NCBI GenBank assembly: GCA_038373885.1
Contig: JAWZYV010001829.1
Location: 496,001-560,000, forward strand
Direction: 5' to 3'
Length of the DNA stretch: 64,000 bases
Source: Cheiracanthium punctorium
Taxonomy: Eukaryota; Arthropoda; Arachnida; Araneae; Cheiracanthiidae
Made by a program: the position numbers and the translations under genes. Within the stretch, counting starts at the first letter, position 1. Each line of letters opens with the position of its first letter. The notes beneath the pieces were generated by a model, which made no database searches, had not been told where the DNA came from, and worked only from the letters and a program-made list of their open reading frames with translations. Positions 53,004-63,784 of the stretch are shown piece by piece.

Positions 53004-54172
53004 CGCCCCTCTACAATGTTTTTGCAAGGTTTCTTCTTGCAAAAAATAAAGTTCTTGTATACAGCACTGCTTTGTTAGCATCCTCCCCCAGTGGCGGCCC
53101 TTGGTCAAAAATGTTAGTGCAGCCGGTAACATATGACCCCCCCCCCTTTCCTCAGGACAGAATGGAAAATCTTTGTTACTGAATTCGAAAGCTGGCGGAT
53201 TAAGCCCTCACCCAGGATAAAAAAAAATAATAAAAAAAGAAATTACATAAAAATGTAAGAGATCCTATTGTACTTCCATAAAATGGAAGTAAAATAAATA
53301 TAAATTTCAACCAGCCGCTCCTATCCTCAAAATTGCATTAATCCGTGTCTGATTCGAAGTTTGCTGAGAATTTTCTTTTGTAATGATAACTTGAGAAGAA
53401 AAGAAGAAAGAAAAAAAGGAAAAAAGAAAACTTACTTATTTTTTATAAGTCAAATCAATCCTCCTTTCTTTTAAACTTGCGAATCAGTCAGTGATGTCCT
53501 GATAAAAAGGCGTTGTTTTAATTCAGATATCATTAATTTTAAAAGCTCTTTAAAATTCCCCATGTTTAAAGAATTTTCTCGCTCGCCATGTCCTCTTAAT
53601 GCCAGTTCTTGCTTACTTAAAAACAATACTCATTTGATGGGTAATTGCATGAAGCGTCTATTCAGGCTTACCTTCTTGATAAATTCAGCAATATAAAGTC
53701 GAGAGTTTTCCTTTAATGCGTCAGCAATTTAGCTCCCACTTCTTATCAACTCCTTAAATTTTAAAGAATTTTTTTAATGCTAGATTGAGCTTTCATGTGG
53801 TTTACGTGCTCGTGTGATGGTGGTTAATTCATCCTACCCAGTACCATTCCAAACGCTCTTTTTTATCTCAACGATTAAACACGGCCAACAAAAATTTTTT
53901 TTTTGTAAATAAAAACTGCCCCATAGCCACGAGAATAGTCATATCATGATGAATGGAAGCTACGACCATGCTGAGACGAAACTGCTTCTTTCTTATGAAT
54001 GGACAATTTTGGTGTCGGTCAATTTTCTTAATAGCGGGATAAACGGGGGATCTCAAAGCGGGATATCAAACTGGATAATAGCGGGGCTCCATGTTTCAAA
54101 ACGGTTATATCATAGATTCCAATAACACATGGACAGAGTAACAAATAAAGCTAAAAACTTTCAACCTTCCCA

Positions 54173-54173
<1 letters not shown>

Positions 54174-54206
<33 letters not shown>
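54174..54206. repeat. (CA)n microsatellite
   Basis: A pure ACAC run followed by an A run. Confidence 0.95.
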
Positions 54207-54210
<4 letters not shown>

Positions 54211-54245
54211 AAAAAAACTATTGTTTCCGTTTGTATGGGCTAGAA

Positions 54246-54526
54246 CAATGGTTCTCAACCTTTTAACGTCGCCTCCCCCCCCCAACAAAGGCTAATTTAC
54301 AGTGGCGCTCCCGCCCCCCCCTCCTCACATTTTTCAGCATACATAAGAGTTTTTTAATCTTAATAATGAATATTTTAACCGAAAATGGATATATTTTTGA
54401 GTAAAAATGAGAATATATAAGATGATTTTTTAAAAACACGCATCACTACTTGCTCTATAGTTTTTCTCGCCTCCCCCCTGCAAACGTTCTGCGGGGGGCG
54501 CGCCCCCCTCAGGTTGAGAAACGCTG
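54246..54526. mobile_element. hAT-type MITE with perfect 8-bp TSD (family M4)
   Basis: The ends CAATGGTTCTCAACC and GGTTGAGAAACGCTG are inverse repeats, flanked by GGCTAGAA at 54238-54245 and 54527-54534. It is 281 bp and nested in the 53089-54987 element. A related truncated copy in opposite orientation lies at 55013-55175 (AGCGTTTCTCAACCTG). Confidence 0.93.
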
Positions 54527-55012
54527 GGCTAGAACATATATTCTGTGCCTTTATTCTCTCCCTCACTTCTCGTCCGAGCCAATCAGTTCCTAAAATTCAC
54601 TAGTACAGCAAAAGACAGAAAACCTTTTTAGGGCTGAGTCTTAGCTAAGACACCCTATGCTATCCTAAGCCGGAGAAAGTGCTTACGTAGTCGTTACCAT
54701 GGCAACGGTGCTGCAAATTTTCTTATCGGCGCTCTGGGCTGAACCAAAGATTTTCCCAATTGAATTGCGGGAAGATTAAAGTGCTTTTTTTCTGAATGAG
54801 CGATCCGGCCACAATACAGTCTTTTTGTTTGGTTTTTTTTTTTTGGAGATTTTTTTAATTTACCGTAGGAATTTCATAATTCTAATCTGAATTTAGGAAA
54901 ATTAGTAGAATAAATTATTTTAAAGTATGTGCTGATAATTTCAAGTGCAGCCCGGCTGTACTTGCTGTATCCCATGAGCCGCCACTGATCCCCCCCTCAT
55001 CTCTTAGGCCAG

Positions 55013-55175
55013 CGTTTCTCAACCTGTGGGGCGCAGAGCGTTTGCAGGGGGGGGGGCGAGAAAATCGAAAGAGCAAGTAGTGATGCATGTCTTTAAAAAA
55101 ACATCTAATTTATTCTCCTTTTTCCTGAAAAATATATCCATTTTCGCTTAAAATGTTCATTCAAACTTTACTGAT
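55013..55175. mobile_element. Truncated M4 MITE
   Basis: It begins CCAGCGTTTCTCAACCTG and shares GAGCAAGTAGTGATGC and ATATATCCATTTTCG (inverse) with 54246-54526. The other end is missing. Confidence 0.8.
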
Positions 55176-55413
55176 AACATTACCTTGTAGAAAGTTCGAC
55201 TAAATGTTCATTTTTCAAGATTAAAAAATAATGTGACCATACGTCCGTTTTTAGGTGGCTTGTCCCGTTATCCCCAAGCACAGCTTCAGGACACCGTAAT
55301 GTCCCGTTTTCAGAAAATGTCCCCTGCAATGTCCCGTTTTTAGAAAGAGAGCAACCCACGGTCACGATTTCAATAAAGGTTCTAAAAATCTAAAATTATC
55401 CAACGGCAGAGTC

Positions 55414-55444
<31 letters not shown>

Positions 55445-55562
55445 CTAGCCTCCCTCCCTCCCCTCTCGAGACTCAAAGAAAACGCCGGGGATGTATTGTT
55501 TATTGTTTTAGTGTTTGTTCTTTTAATGTTCTTTTTTTTTTTGTAAACTATTTCAATTTCTT

Positions 55563-56260
55563 AGTTAAAATTTTTTATTTGGGAATACCTTATTCCCCGT
55601 ACATGATATATATTTCGGTTACACACATAACCATCTTCAGTCGTTTCTGGATCTCTCACTAATGGCGGCTTCTTTTTATATCTTCTTCGTTCTTCTTCTT
55701 GAAAGTTCCATGAATGACGTCATCCCATGATTGGTCGATTGTAAGAAGCGCATCGTTGATGCTGCCATCTGTCGTCATTATTTCTAAGCTCTCACGAATG
55801 TAGGCATATATACTATTTTTAAAGTTGGCTATTTTTTAAATATTTTTAAAATCAATGGTAATGGGCTCTTTCAAAGCAAGACGGGCCAGAGCGGTACTTA
55901 CCAACGGTACGTACCAGAGCGGTAGTACCGCTCTGGCCCGTCTTGCTTTGAAAGAGCCCATTACCATTGATTTTAAAAATATTAAAAAAATAGCCAACTT
56001 TAAAAATAGTATATATGCCTACATTCGTGAGAGCTTAGAAATAATGACGACAGATGGCAGCATCAACGATGCGCTTCTTACAATCGACCAATCATGGGAT
56101 GACGTCATTCATGGAACTTTCAAGAAGAAGAACGAAGAAGATATAAAAAGAAGCCGCCATTAGTGAGAGATCCAGAAACGACTGAAGATGGTTATGTGTG
56201 TAACCGAAATATATATCATGTACGGGGGAATAAGGTATTCCCGAATAAAAAAATTTAACT
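55563..56260. repeat. ~700-bp near-perfect palindrome with hammerhead-like motifs
   Basis: The arms (55563 to about 55896 and about 55925-56260) are nearly identical inverse copies around a spacer of about 28 bp that itself has GGTACGTACC. Each arm ends with a hammerhead-like motif (minus strand at 55613-55640, plus strand at 56182-56217). The open frame 55855-56163 is the arm read through the centre and is not a gene. Confidence 0.9.
56175..56225 (+). ncRNA. Hammerhead-like motif, variant core
   Basis: CTGAAGA (56182-56188), a stem II GGTTA/TAACC, GAAA (56206-56209), the self-complementary ATATATAT and C in order. The layout is the same as at 43158-43215, but the first box has A in place of an invariant U and stem I does not pair, so it is likely inactive. 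The mirror copy is on the minus strand at about 55605-55650. Confidence 0.4.
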
Positions 56261-56777
56261 AATTAATCCGCCGTATTAAATAATGTTTTATATGTTTTTA
56301 TTATTTCAATTTCTTTCTTTTTTTTTTTAGTCATGTTCCTCTTTTGCTTATCCCCCCCGATCTCCACTTTATTTTCCCTTTTCACTCTAGTTTTCTAAGA
56401 TTTTTTTTCCTTCCGAATGACAACTTCCTTTTCTTCTGTGTGTCCTTTTGTTTATATTTCTCACTTTCCTACCTTCCTGCCTTGCGCCGGATGGTGTTTT
56501 TGAATTCGAAGAAGGGCCTACCCTTTGTACCACACGAAGCGTACGTCTTGCACGATTTTTCTATTGTATATGTGTGTTTTAGCAAAGTTTTTTTAAATTT
56601 TATTTTGAACACAAGCTTTTTTGCGCGTTTTCTTAATAACTAAAATATATCCAGACCTTTAAATTCAGCCTCCCTACACTATTACCTTAAAAACAGTAGA
56701 TGTCCCGTTTTGAGGAAGAAAATAAACACACTATAACCAAAAGTAGTAGATGTCCCGTTTTGAAGGAAAAAATATAT

Positions 56778-58306
56778 GGTCACGTTATTAAAATAATGAA
56801 TGTCAAGACTCAGCAATCAAGAATTTACACACAGCACTTTAAAAAGAGCTTCGAAAAGCAAATCAAAACACTGCTTGTATAGTACTATCAATTCTCAGAG
56901 CAAAGCAAACGTAATCACTCAGAGAGCTCCTCACATACTGAACTGGCGCTTCTGAATCGCGGTAGTATTTATAGAGGAGGCAGAAGCTGCGGGCAGCTTC
57001 CAGAAAAGTCAATTTCTCGAAGATTCTACATAAAGCGGGAATTTTGATTACGTCATAGAAGAGAAATGTTAGGTTTTTATGTGTTTTTAATTCAGGAAAA
57101 CCAACTTTCAGGCCCCATTGGGGAAATCGCTCCAAATAACCAAAATATCGCTAAGCTTGGCGACTTTTGGCGAAATATCGCCAAATTTGGCGCCAAAAAT
57201 AAGTTCCCAAAAGTGAAGTGATCGAAGCCCATACTTCTCGAGATTTCTAGAAACCCATAGAAAAACAATGGGGAAACCGAAACCTCCGTATCTCCGGTTC
57301 TAGTGGACTGATTTTGATGCAACAAAAAGCGAAATTTATATATTTGAAGCGTAGAATACAAATTGTGAACTATTTTAAGCTCCAGAACAGCGGGTTGCCC
57401 GAAAATTCCTAACAATATTATTATTATTTTTTAATTTAATATATTTAAAATTTATAAATTTTAAATCTTATAATATTAACTTTATAATATTTTGAGCGAT
57501 GGATTCGAACGGCTATAATTAGTATTAATACGTATACTAAAGTGGGAGGGGGAGTTCAGAACACCCCCACCCCCGCCATATACTTCTGTGGTTCAGTACA
57601 TAAACAAACTTCTTTTTCGTGTTGAACCAAAGTCCGAAAGACGGTACTTGAGAAACAGGCTGTTTATTTATTTATTTATTTTTAATATTAAGATTTGTTT
57701 CTGTTTTTAAGCTTAAAGTGGTGTTGCTATTTTATTATTAATGCAATTAATGAATTAATTACCCATATCTATTGCTGCATTAGAAATTGACTCACCAAAG
57801 CTATTATTACACACCGCCTAAAAATAATCAAATTGCTGTAAATAACTAACACAGATTAGAACCTAAATATGAAATTCACTGTTAGTGATAGTTTTTAACT
57901 AATTAATAAATAGTAACTAATTAAAATTTTTTATTTCTTTAGTTTCCCCCCTCATAAGGAAAAAGTGACAAAATTTTGCGGTTAACGATATTCTTGAGAA
58001 GGAGTAGCTCATTTTCTTCAGGTCTAAAATAAAGGGTTAACGTGCCCCACTCCCATTTACACATAAGTTATTAGAAAATCTTATCGGATCCATTTAAAAG
58101 AAAATAGTAGATTCTCGTCTATACAACGCATCAGGTTTTCTTTTTCCGTCTGAAGTGCTTTATTGTTTTCGTTCTTATGTATCAGTTGTCTTTTAAAAAA
58201 CATTGAAAAAGAAATCTATGCTGTTCCTTTAATTTTACTTTCCATTAACCAAACTCAAATTAAAAGAGAAAAAAAGCTGTGGTACCCGTGGCAACAAAAT
58301 AATTCT
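56778..58306. other. Non-coding, no gene seen
   Basis: Around 57140-57210 the words TTGGCGACTTTTGGCG and ATATCGCCAAATTTGGCG form a local repeat. The minus-strand open frames at 56863-57415 overlap this and have no recognisable domain. The rest is AT-rich. Confidence 0.5.
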
Positions 58307-58397
58307 TGCCCCGGGTGAGGATCGAACTCACGACCTTCAGATTACTCAAATGAGTAGGATTATGAGACTGACGCGCTGCCTACTGCGCTACCGAGGC
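58307..58397 (-). tRNA. tRNA-Met (CAU), elongator, with 18-nt intron
   Basis: The minus strand folds as a complete tRNA: acceptor GCCTCGG pairs with CCGGGGC (one T-G wobble), D arm GCGC/GCGC, anticodon arm TCAGT/TCTGA with loop CTCATAA, T arm GTGAG-TTCGATC-CTCAC, and discriminator A. The body matches the usual eukaryotic elongator Met tRNA closely. An 18-nt insertion (ATCCTACTCATTTGAGTA) lies between positions 37 and 38, the canonical intron site. The A box and B box are intact. A TTTT terminator follows about 8 nt downstream (58296-58299). The length of 91 nt equals 73 plus 18. Confidence 0.95.
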
Positions 58398-58854
58398 ACA
58401 GGTCAATGAGAGGTTTTAAAGTATATAACCTTCAAACTACTGTTTGTTATTTAGCGCCATCTGTAGTGTTTTGCAGTAAGTATAAGCCGTGCATTTTGTG
58501 TTGCTGGCTATTTCCTAGATTCACAAAGTTTTGTTTCGTTAGGTTACCGTGATCGTGAATCATCGAAATTAATCTTATGAAGTAGAGGACACAATCTTTT
58601 CTTCTTTCTCTTACTTATTCATTTTTAATGTTGAATACAAGTTTACGAAGTTTGTTTTCATTTTTGAAAACGCGCTGAGGAGAAGACTCCCTTTCTGTGA
58701 CTAGACTAGTATTGTTTCCAAGATAAATCATACGCGAATCTTGACTGAAAATTTCACAGCGGTCAAGAGTAAGTTGCTAATTATGTGGGTAATTTTAGTC
58801 ATTTTGGCTAATTTCAGAAGATATTGACTAATAAAAAGTTCTTGTTAAAACAGT

Positions 58855-58905
<51 letters not shown>

Positions 58906-60235
58906 CCCCAGGGGCGGATCCAAGGAAGAACTAGGGTAGCTCAGCCCATACCTTAAAAAACGTTGTTCGATTAACATTTTGCTTCACACCCTTTGTTTAA
59001 ATAAACTGTTTATTTTTATCAATTAGCCCCTCTTCAAAATATTACATTGATTTAAAGTAACATTTTATTCACAGTGCATTTCGTTCAGACCAAATATTTT
59101 ATTTTTCTTTCAAGAATCAACCCCTAGCCCAAAAAAATTCTCTACCCGCCACTAGCTGTGATTCTTTTTTGTCACTTCATAAAAGCTATCTCCGTTTCAC
59201 TTGAGACTGTAGTTATATTAATAAAGAAGAATACACAAACAGAATACGTTAAGTTTTTATTTTTAACCAGCTTATGCATTTATTTTTATTACAAATTAAG
59301 CCTGTTTAAAAAAAAAAAAAAAAAAAAAAAAAATTGTTATTATCATAAAAAAAAGTTACCTTATTTATTCAACAGATGGCAGCAGCACAGAAAACAAGAA
59401 AAGGGAGGGGGAGTCAATAAACTGCCATGTCAAATATCGGTTTTTACCAACTTATTTATCTTTTAACAACTATATTACCAACATTTTACTTTTGCCAGCT
59501 GGGTTTGCGTAATTTTACCAAGTCTATCAGAAATAGAAAGTGAATAAAATTATTCTTTTCGTTAAAACATTTTTACCGAGTTCGCCAACTAGGTATTTAA
59601 TTTTACCAAGTTTAACAGAATTTTGAGAGTGTTGGAAGGGACTCCCCCCTAAGCCCATTTAGAAAGGGCCCTGATGGGGGAGGCATGGTCCCCTCCGAAA
59701 TTTTGTTTTAGAACTTTAGATTCGCCTACTTCATGATTTCACACGCTCAATGCCTCAATTTGATTTCGAACAATTTAAAGACCAGTGTAAAAAATTTAAT
59801 GGCTCCCTCCGAGAATTCAGTCTGGAACCGCCCTTGCAATTAATATTGTAATTTACCGTGCTGCAAATTAGGGCTCCAGCGTTTTTTTCGTTACAATTTA
59901 CTGCCCTGCTGACGTGTATTCACGTTACTTATGGGATAATATTCCAGAATCATCTGTTAAAGAATAACTAAAACATCTGCATCTTAAAGGAATAAAATGA
60001 TGCTTGCAGTCAGGTTTCCGTATGCAAGTTTTAATCCTTGTGAGTGATATGCACTTTCGCCCCTAAAATTTGTGCAGACCCCTTAGAAACACCCTGCATA
60101 TATGACTCCCAAAAATTTTTGCTGGCTTCGAAGATTTTGAAACTTTTGTCAATCTTTTATCATAATTTTATCTTTATAATAAAAAATAACAGAATCCGAT
60201 TTATATATAGATATATATATATATATATATATATA
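58398..60235. other. Non-coding with simple repeats and MITE fragments
   Basis: A (TA)n run lies at about 58857-58901 and another at 60207-60235; a poly-A run at 59308-59332. At 58908-59155 AGGGGCGGATCC and the inverse of AGTGGCGGGTAGAG may be ends of a diverged hAT MITE. The phrase TTATTTATTCAACAGATGGC with AGCACAGA after it occurs at 59358 and again at 60813. No gene is recognised. Confidence 0.5.
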
Positions 60236-60700
60236 CAGGGTGTCCCGAAAAAGGGGGGGGGTAACGGCTTTTATTCTTTAGAGATAATTGGACAATGTAA
60301 ATTTTAAAAAATGTTTAAAATAAGCTCGAAATAAGACTCCGTTAAGAAAAAATTGCTACCGTTAATTTTCAAAAAGTTACACTTTTTAAATATGTATACG
60401 ACCCTCATTCAAAAAAATTCCCAATTAGTAAAATGTATCCCATATACGAGTGAGGTGATGTACAAATTTTCAAATTTTCATCCTAAAATGTCTCAGAGAT
60501 ATCGTTACACAAATATGCTCAGGTGCTATGCAGGAATTTGGATGTACGTACACATTTATTGCTAAAGTGGGAAAAAAAAAAAAAAAAAAAACCTGTTTTC
60601 TTTCTTAATTTCTGTACGAAACCTGAAATGCGATCATTCGACGGGGTTTTTTCCCTTGTGTGTGCCTCTCTGTCTCTTTCATCGCCACAGGAGCGTGTAA
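60236..60700. mobile_element. Foldback MITE, ACAGGGTGTCCC family, copy 2
   Basis: It starts CAGGGTGTCCCGAAAAAGG after a TA run and carries TTTAGAGATAATTGGACAA, AAAATAAGCTCGAAATAAG and AAAAAGTTACACTTTTTAAA, all related to 8463-9136. The right end is not clear (about 60690). It contains a poly-A run and G run. Confidence 0.65.
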
Positions 60701-61350
60701 CCCTTTACTTAGCTTACAATTGAAAGTTAGCTTAAAATTTGATACACAACTCAGCTTATTAAGCTTGTAAATTAAAAAAAAATATCAAACGGTTATTTGT
60801 TTAAAAAATACCTTATTTATTCAACAGATGGCAGTAGCACAGACGACAAGAAAAGGAAAATACATTCACGGGGATTCTAACGCATTTATTTTCTTTCATT
60901 CTTTCTTAATATTCGTACCTTAAGCAGTCATTAAGCCTGAAGTCTGTAGTTATCACGTAACAATAACAAAAATCTCCCAAAATGATTTTTAAAAATCCTG
61001 AAAACACAATAAAAATCTAAGCGTTACCATGCTGATGTTCTCGGCATAGTTGTAAATGTTTCACATTTGAAATTGTTCATATTTAAAATGGCCCTTTTTT
61101 TAAAAAAAATATGAAAATTACATTGAAATGAATGGAAAAAATTCTTTTGTAAAGGTGCAGCCAAAACTAGGGTGATCTCAGCTCAGCTCAGCTACGTTAG
61201 CAGTAATCAGGCCATGAAAAATAGATACTGCAGTTTTTTATCACGTTTAATATTTAGTTCTAAAACTAAATACTGTTGACAACATCGGACCCAGAACGCT
61301 ACTTTTCAACATCGAAAAGGATTTTTAAAAAAATTCTGAGGAGTTTTATG
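60701..61350. other. Non-coding, no gene seen
   Basis: AT-rich. CTTTACTTAGCTTACAATT at about 60703 is a fragment of the M2 MITE. No coding frame is recognised. Confidence 0.5.
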
Positions 61351-61437
61351 AATTCAGAAAGACCAAGTGCACTTGCTGTGCTGTCGATGGAGAGACATTT
61401 TCTCAACAGGCATTCAGAGATGAGAGAAAATAATTAA
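61351..61437 (+). pseudogene. hAT/ZMYM1-like transposase C-terminal scrap
   Basis: The frame reads NSERPSALAVLSMERHFLN and ends at TAA. It resembles the closing ERLxxLAxLSIE motif of ZMYM1-like hAT transposases. It is too short for certainty; upstream sequence gives a similar short open stretch only. Confidence 0.4.
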
Positions 61438-62089
61438 TCTTTTCGTGCTTAGCAAAACAAGAATGGATTTTGTTTTTAAATAAATGTATGCATGCCAATT
61501 CTACTGGAATTTGAATTAAGTTTTTCTTTTATATTTCTTTATTGTACAGAATTTTTTTTCCATATTTATGTATTATTGCTTTTTTACGCGACATTAAGAA
61601 ACAATACGCCTGGGCTATATTTTGAAGCGCCACCCCCAATAACTGAAGTTACGAGCCGTCTCTGTAAATGATTACTATTCCTATGCGTCCACATCCATTA
61701 AGTCTTGGCGATATTTTTTCATTCCAAGAGCATAGCTTAGCTGCCATTCTTCCAGATTTTTTTCGGTAGGTTATTAGCTGCTAATTTTTACCTAATTCGT
61801 CGTCAAAAAGATGCCAAAAATTTAATCAAAAATAAAGCTGTTTAAAAATTGTGGTGGAAAATCTCCCGAAATAATCGGGAAGGTTGGCAGTTATGCAGAA
61901 AAGTTTACAATTACCAATCGCTAAATGTAGAGATACAGCACAAGTCTAACCTCTTTGCGCATTCCCATGCCACAATTCAAAAATGAATAAGTTTCATCCT
62001 TGCTTGAGATTTTCAGCTGGTTCTAAATGGCGATGCACTCTCTGGTATATTTCTACTGAGTAGCAGGGCTCATAAAAGATAGGGAAAGG

Positions 62090-62275
62090 AAACCCAAGTA
62101 CGATTTACTGGCTTATTTTATCGCAAGTCTCCTCGCATTCTCAGAATTGAGTTCAGATAGTGAGAGGATTTTCTTTAAACTCAAAGCTTTTTAAGACTAA
62201 AAATCGTAATAGCTTTTCGATGGAAGTTGTAAAAGGAACAATCTTAGTGAAAGAGAGTTTGAAATGTGGGTATGG
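62090..62275 (+). pseudogene. hAT transposase C-terminal fragment, frameshifted
   Basis: One frame reads YDLLAYFIASLLAFSELSSD and SERIF, the start of a hAT dimerisation domain. A shift near 62190 leads to the continuing FKTKNRNSFSMEVVKGTIL and VKES. The order SERIF, KTK-RN, then a helical tail fits the family. The rest of the gene is not present, and the ORF that extends to 62474 is not part of it beyond about 62275. Confidence 0.6.
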
Positions 62276-62741
62276 TCTTGAGTATGTGGAAGCTGGTGCT
62301 CCTACATTACACCAACTCCAGCCATGCCATGTAGCAAGAGAAGTTCCACCGACCAACTTTTTGTATGTATGTTCAGCGATAACTTTTTGTCACGTACGCG
62401 GGCAGATTCCGATAATTCCTTTATTTTATTCAGTAGAGGACACTTCATATGCTATCTCATGTACATTAATATGACTTAAAGAAGAACATATCCATTGTTA
62501 TAGTGCGGGAGCCAGCTGCCATTTTGGGGTCATCATCGAGAAAAATCCGCGATTTTGTACCTTGGTTCAATTTATATTGTAAGTAAAGAAAATGAACATC
62601 AGCTGATAGAGTAGTGGTGGGTGTAGCCGCCCCGGCCACCCGAATATGTAAAATAATTTTTAAAAATAATTGTAATAAAAAAGTTGATACTTTGTACATG
62701 TGTTTATCACGTTGTATACGAATGAAAAAAATAGTCAGCTG
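62276..62741. other. Non-coding, no gene seen
   Basis: No recognisable frame or repeat. The last 8 bases are the target duplication of the next MITE. Confidence 0.5.
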
Positions 62742-62927
62742 CATGGGCGCCCATAGGATTTTTTCTAGGGGGGCAAACTTCAAAAAAAATTTCTAGGGGG
62801 GGGGGCAAATTTCAAACTTTTAACAAATTTAGTTCTGTTTTTGCGATTTGTTTGCATCATGAGACACTAACCTAAAACTCTAGGGGGGGGCAAGTGCCCT
62901 ACCTTGCCCCCCCTATGGGCGCCCATG
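62742..62927. mobile_element. hAT-type MITE with perfect 8-bp TSD (family M5)
   Basis: The ends CATGGGCGCCCATAGG and CCTATGGGCGCCCATG are perfect inverse repeats, themselves containing the palindrome GGGCGCCC. The duplications GTCAGCTG at 62734-62741 and 62928-62935 are identical. The 186-bp body contains three G runs after CTAG. Confidence 0.93.
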
Positions 62928-62935
62928 GTCAGCTG

Positions 62936-63784
62936 GCTTCATAGCGGTGGATTATACGTCAACATGTAAAGAATACCCGTTAAGTAAAAGAATAAAAAAA
63001 GCTGAAATTTAGCGAAGAGATAGTTAACCTTATCAGTTAAATCGTCCGTTGAGTTTTCTGTGGTGGAAAAGCTGGTGATTGAAAGTTACAGCATATTGCT
63101 ACACGTACAGGTGCCTGATGTATTTCACTGCACCAGCTGATCACTTTTACTCCGCGAAAAATTCAGCGGACAACTTCTTTCAGGTAACTTGTGTTCGGAA
63201 GCTAAGAAAAAAAAAAATAAATTACGCATAACTTGAAGTACGAAATACATTCTATAGCGAAAAATTTAAAAAAATCAAAAAAAAAATCGACGCCCCAAGA
63301 AGGGGTCGCCCGATTGTAATGAAATTTCGTATGCAAAGGCATTCGGACCGATCATGCAAATGATTAAAATCTTAAGTTCTATGAATGAATAGTGTAAGCG
63401 CTAGCGCATCGGAACTGCGCATTCAGCAGGTGCATATAAGGAGCGATTCTCAATCTGATGGTTATAATTTCTGTTCCATTTCGTATCATAGCTTTTGGTA
63501 AAAATCATTATAAGCGGAATTATCTCTGACCTGCAAAAGTAAATATATAACAATTTGTAATTTCTTTCATACAAGTTTTCTCTTACTTACTGGCTTATTT
63601 AGAATGCAAATGCATTCTAAATAAGCCATAACACTTTTGTGTCCACACAAGTTTGTTGTCAATACAAGTTGTTTAAGTCCTGTTTTGTTTTAAATTCACA
63701 ACATCAGTTTTTGTAAGAGTCTACTCTATTTAGTTCTTACGGAGTCATTGTTCGACTATCAGAGTAAATTCAAGCATTTTTTAA
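62936..63784. other. Non-coding with a perfect hairpin
   Basis: At 63592-63627 GGCTTATTTAGAATGCA is followed after AA by its exact complement. No gene is seen; A runs occur near 63208-63290. Confidence 0.6.

Larger units (their letters stand above)
53089..54987. mobile_element. Non-autonomous hAT-like element, 1.9 kb
   Basis: The ends CAGTGGCGGC and GCCGCCACTG are perfect inverse copies. Inside them AGTGCAGCCGG (left) and GTGCAGCCCGGC (right) are similar in direct orientation. Flanks ATCCTCCC and ATCCCCCC may be a diverged 8-bp duplication. No transposase is recognised; the open frame at 53868-54056 has no motif. A CA repeat and another MITE are nested in it. Confidence 0.65.
55232..56777. 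mobile_element. Element with TGTGACCATA ends enclosing a large palindrome
   Basis: The left end TGTGACCATACGTCCG and the right end ATATGGTCACG are inverse at their tips. Near each end an ATGTCCCGTTTT word is repeated twice (55297, 55330, 56700, 56750) in direct orientation. A poly-A run is at 55418-55444. No transposase frame is seen. The palindrome 55563-56260 lies inside it. Confidence 0.55.

Noticed and set aside
55855..56163. 102-codon open frame
   Set aside because: It runs through the centre of a 700-bp palindrome and its sequence is dictated by the arms; no domain is present.
62160..62474. 104-codon plus-strand gene
   Set aside because: Only the first part (to about 62275) is hAT-like and it is frameshifted; the remainder has no family-like sequence.
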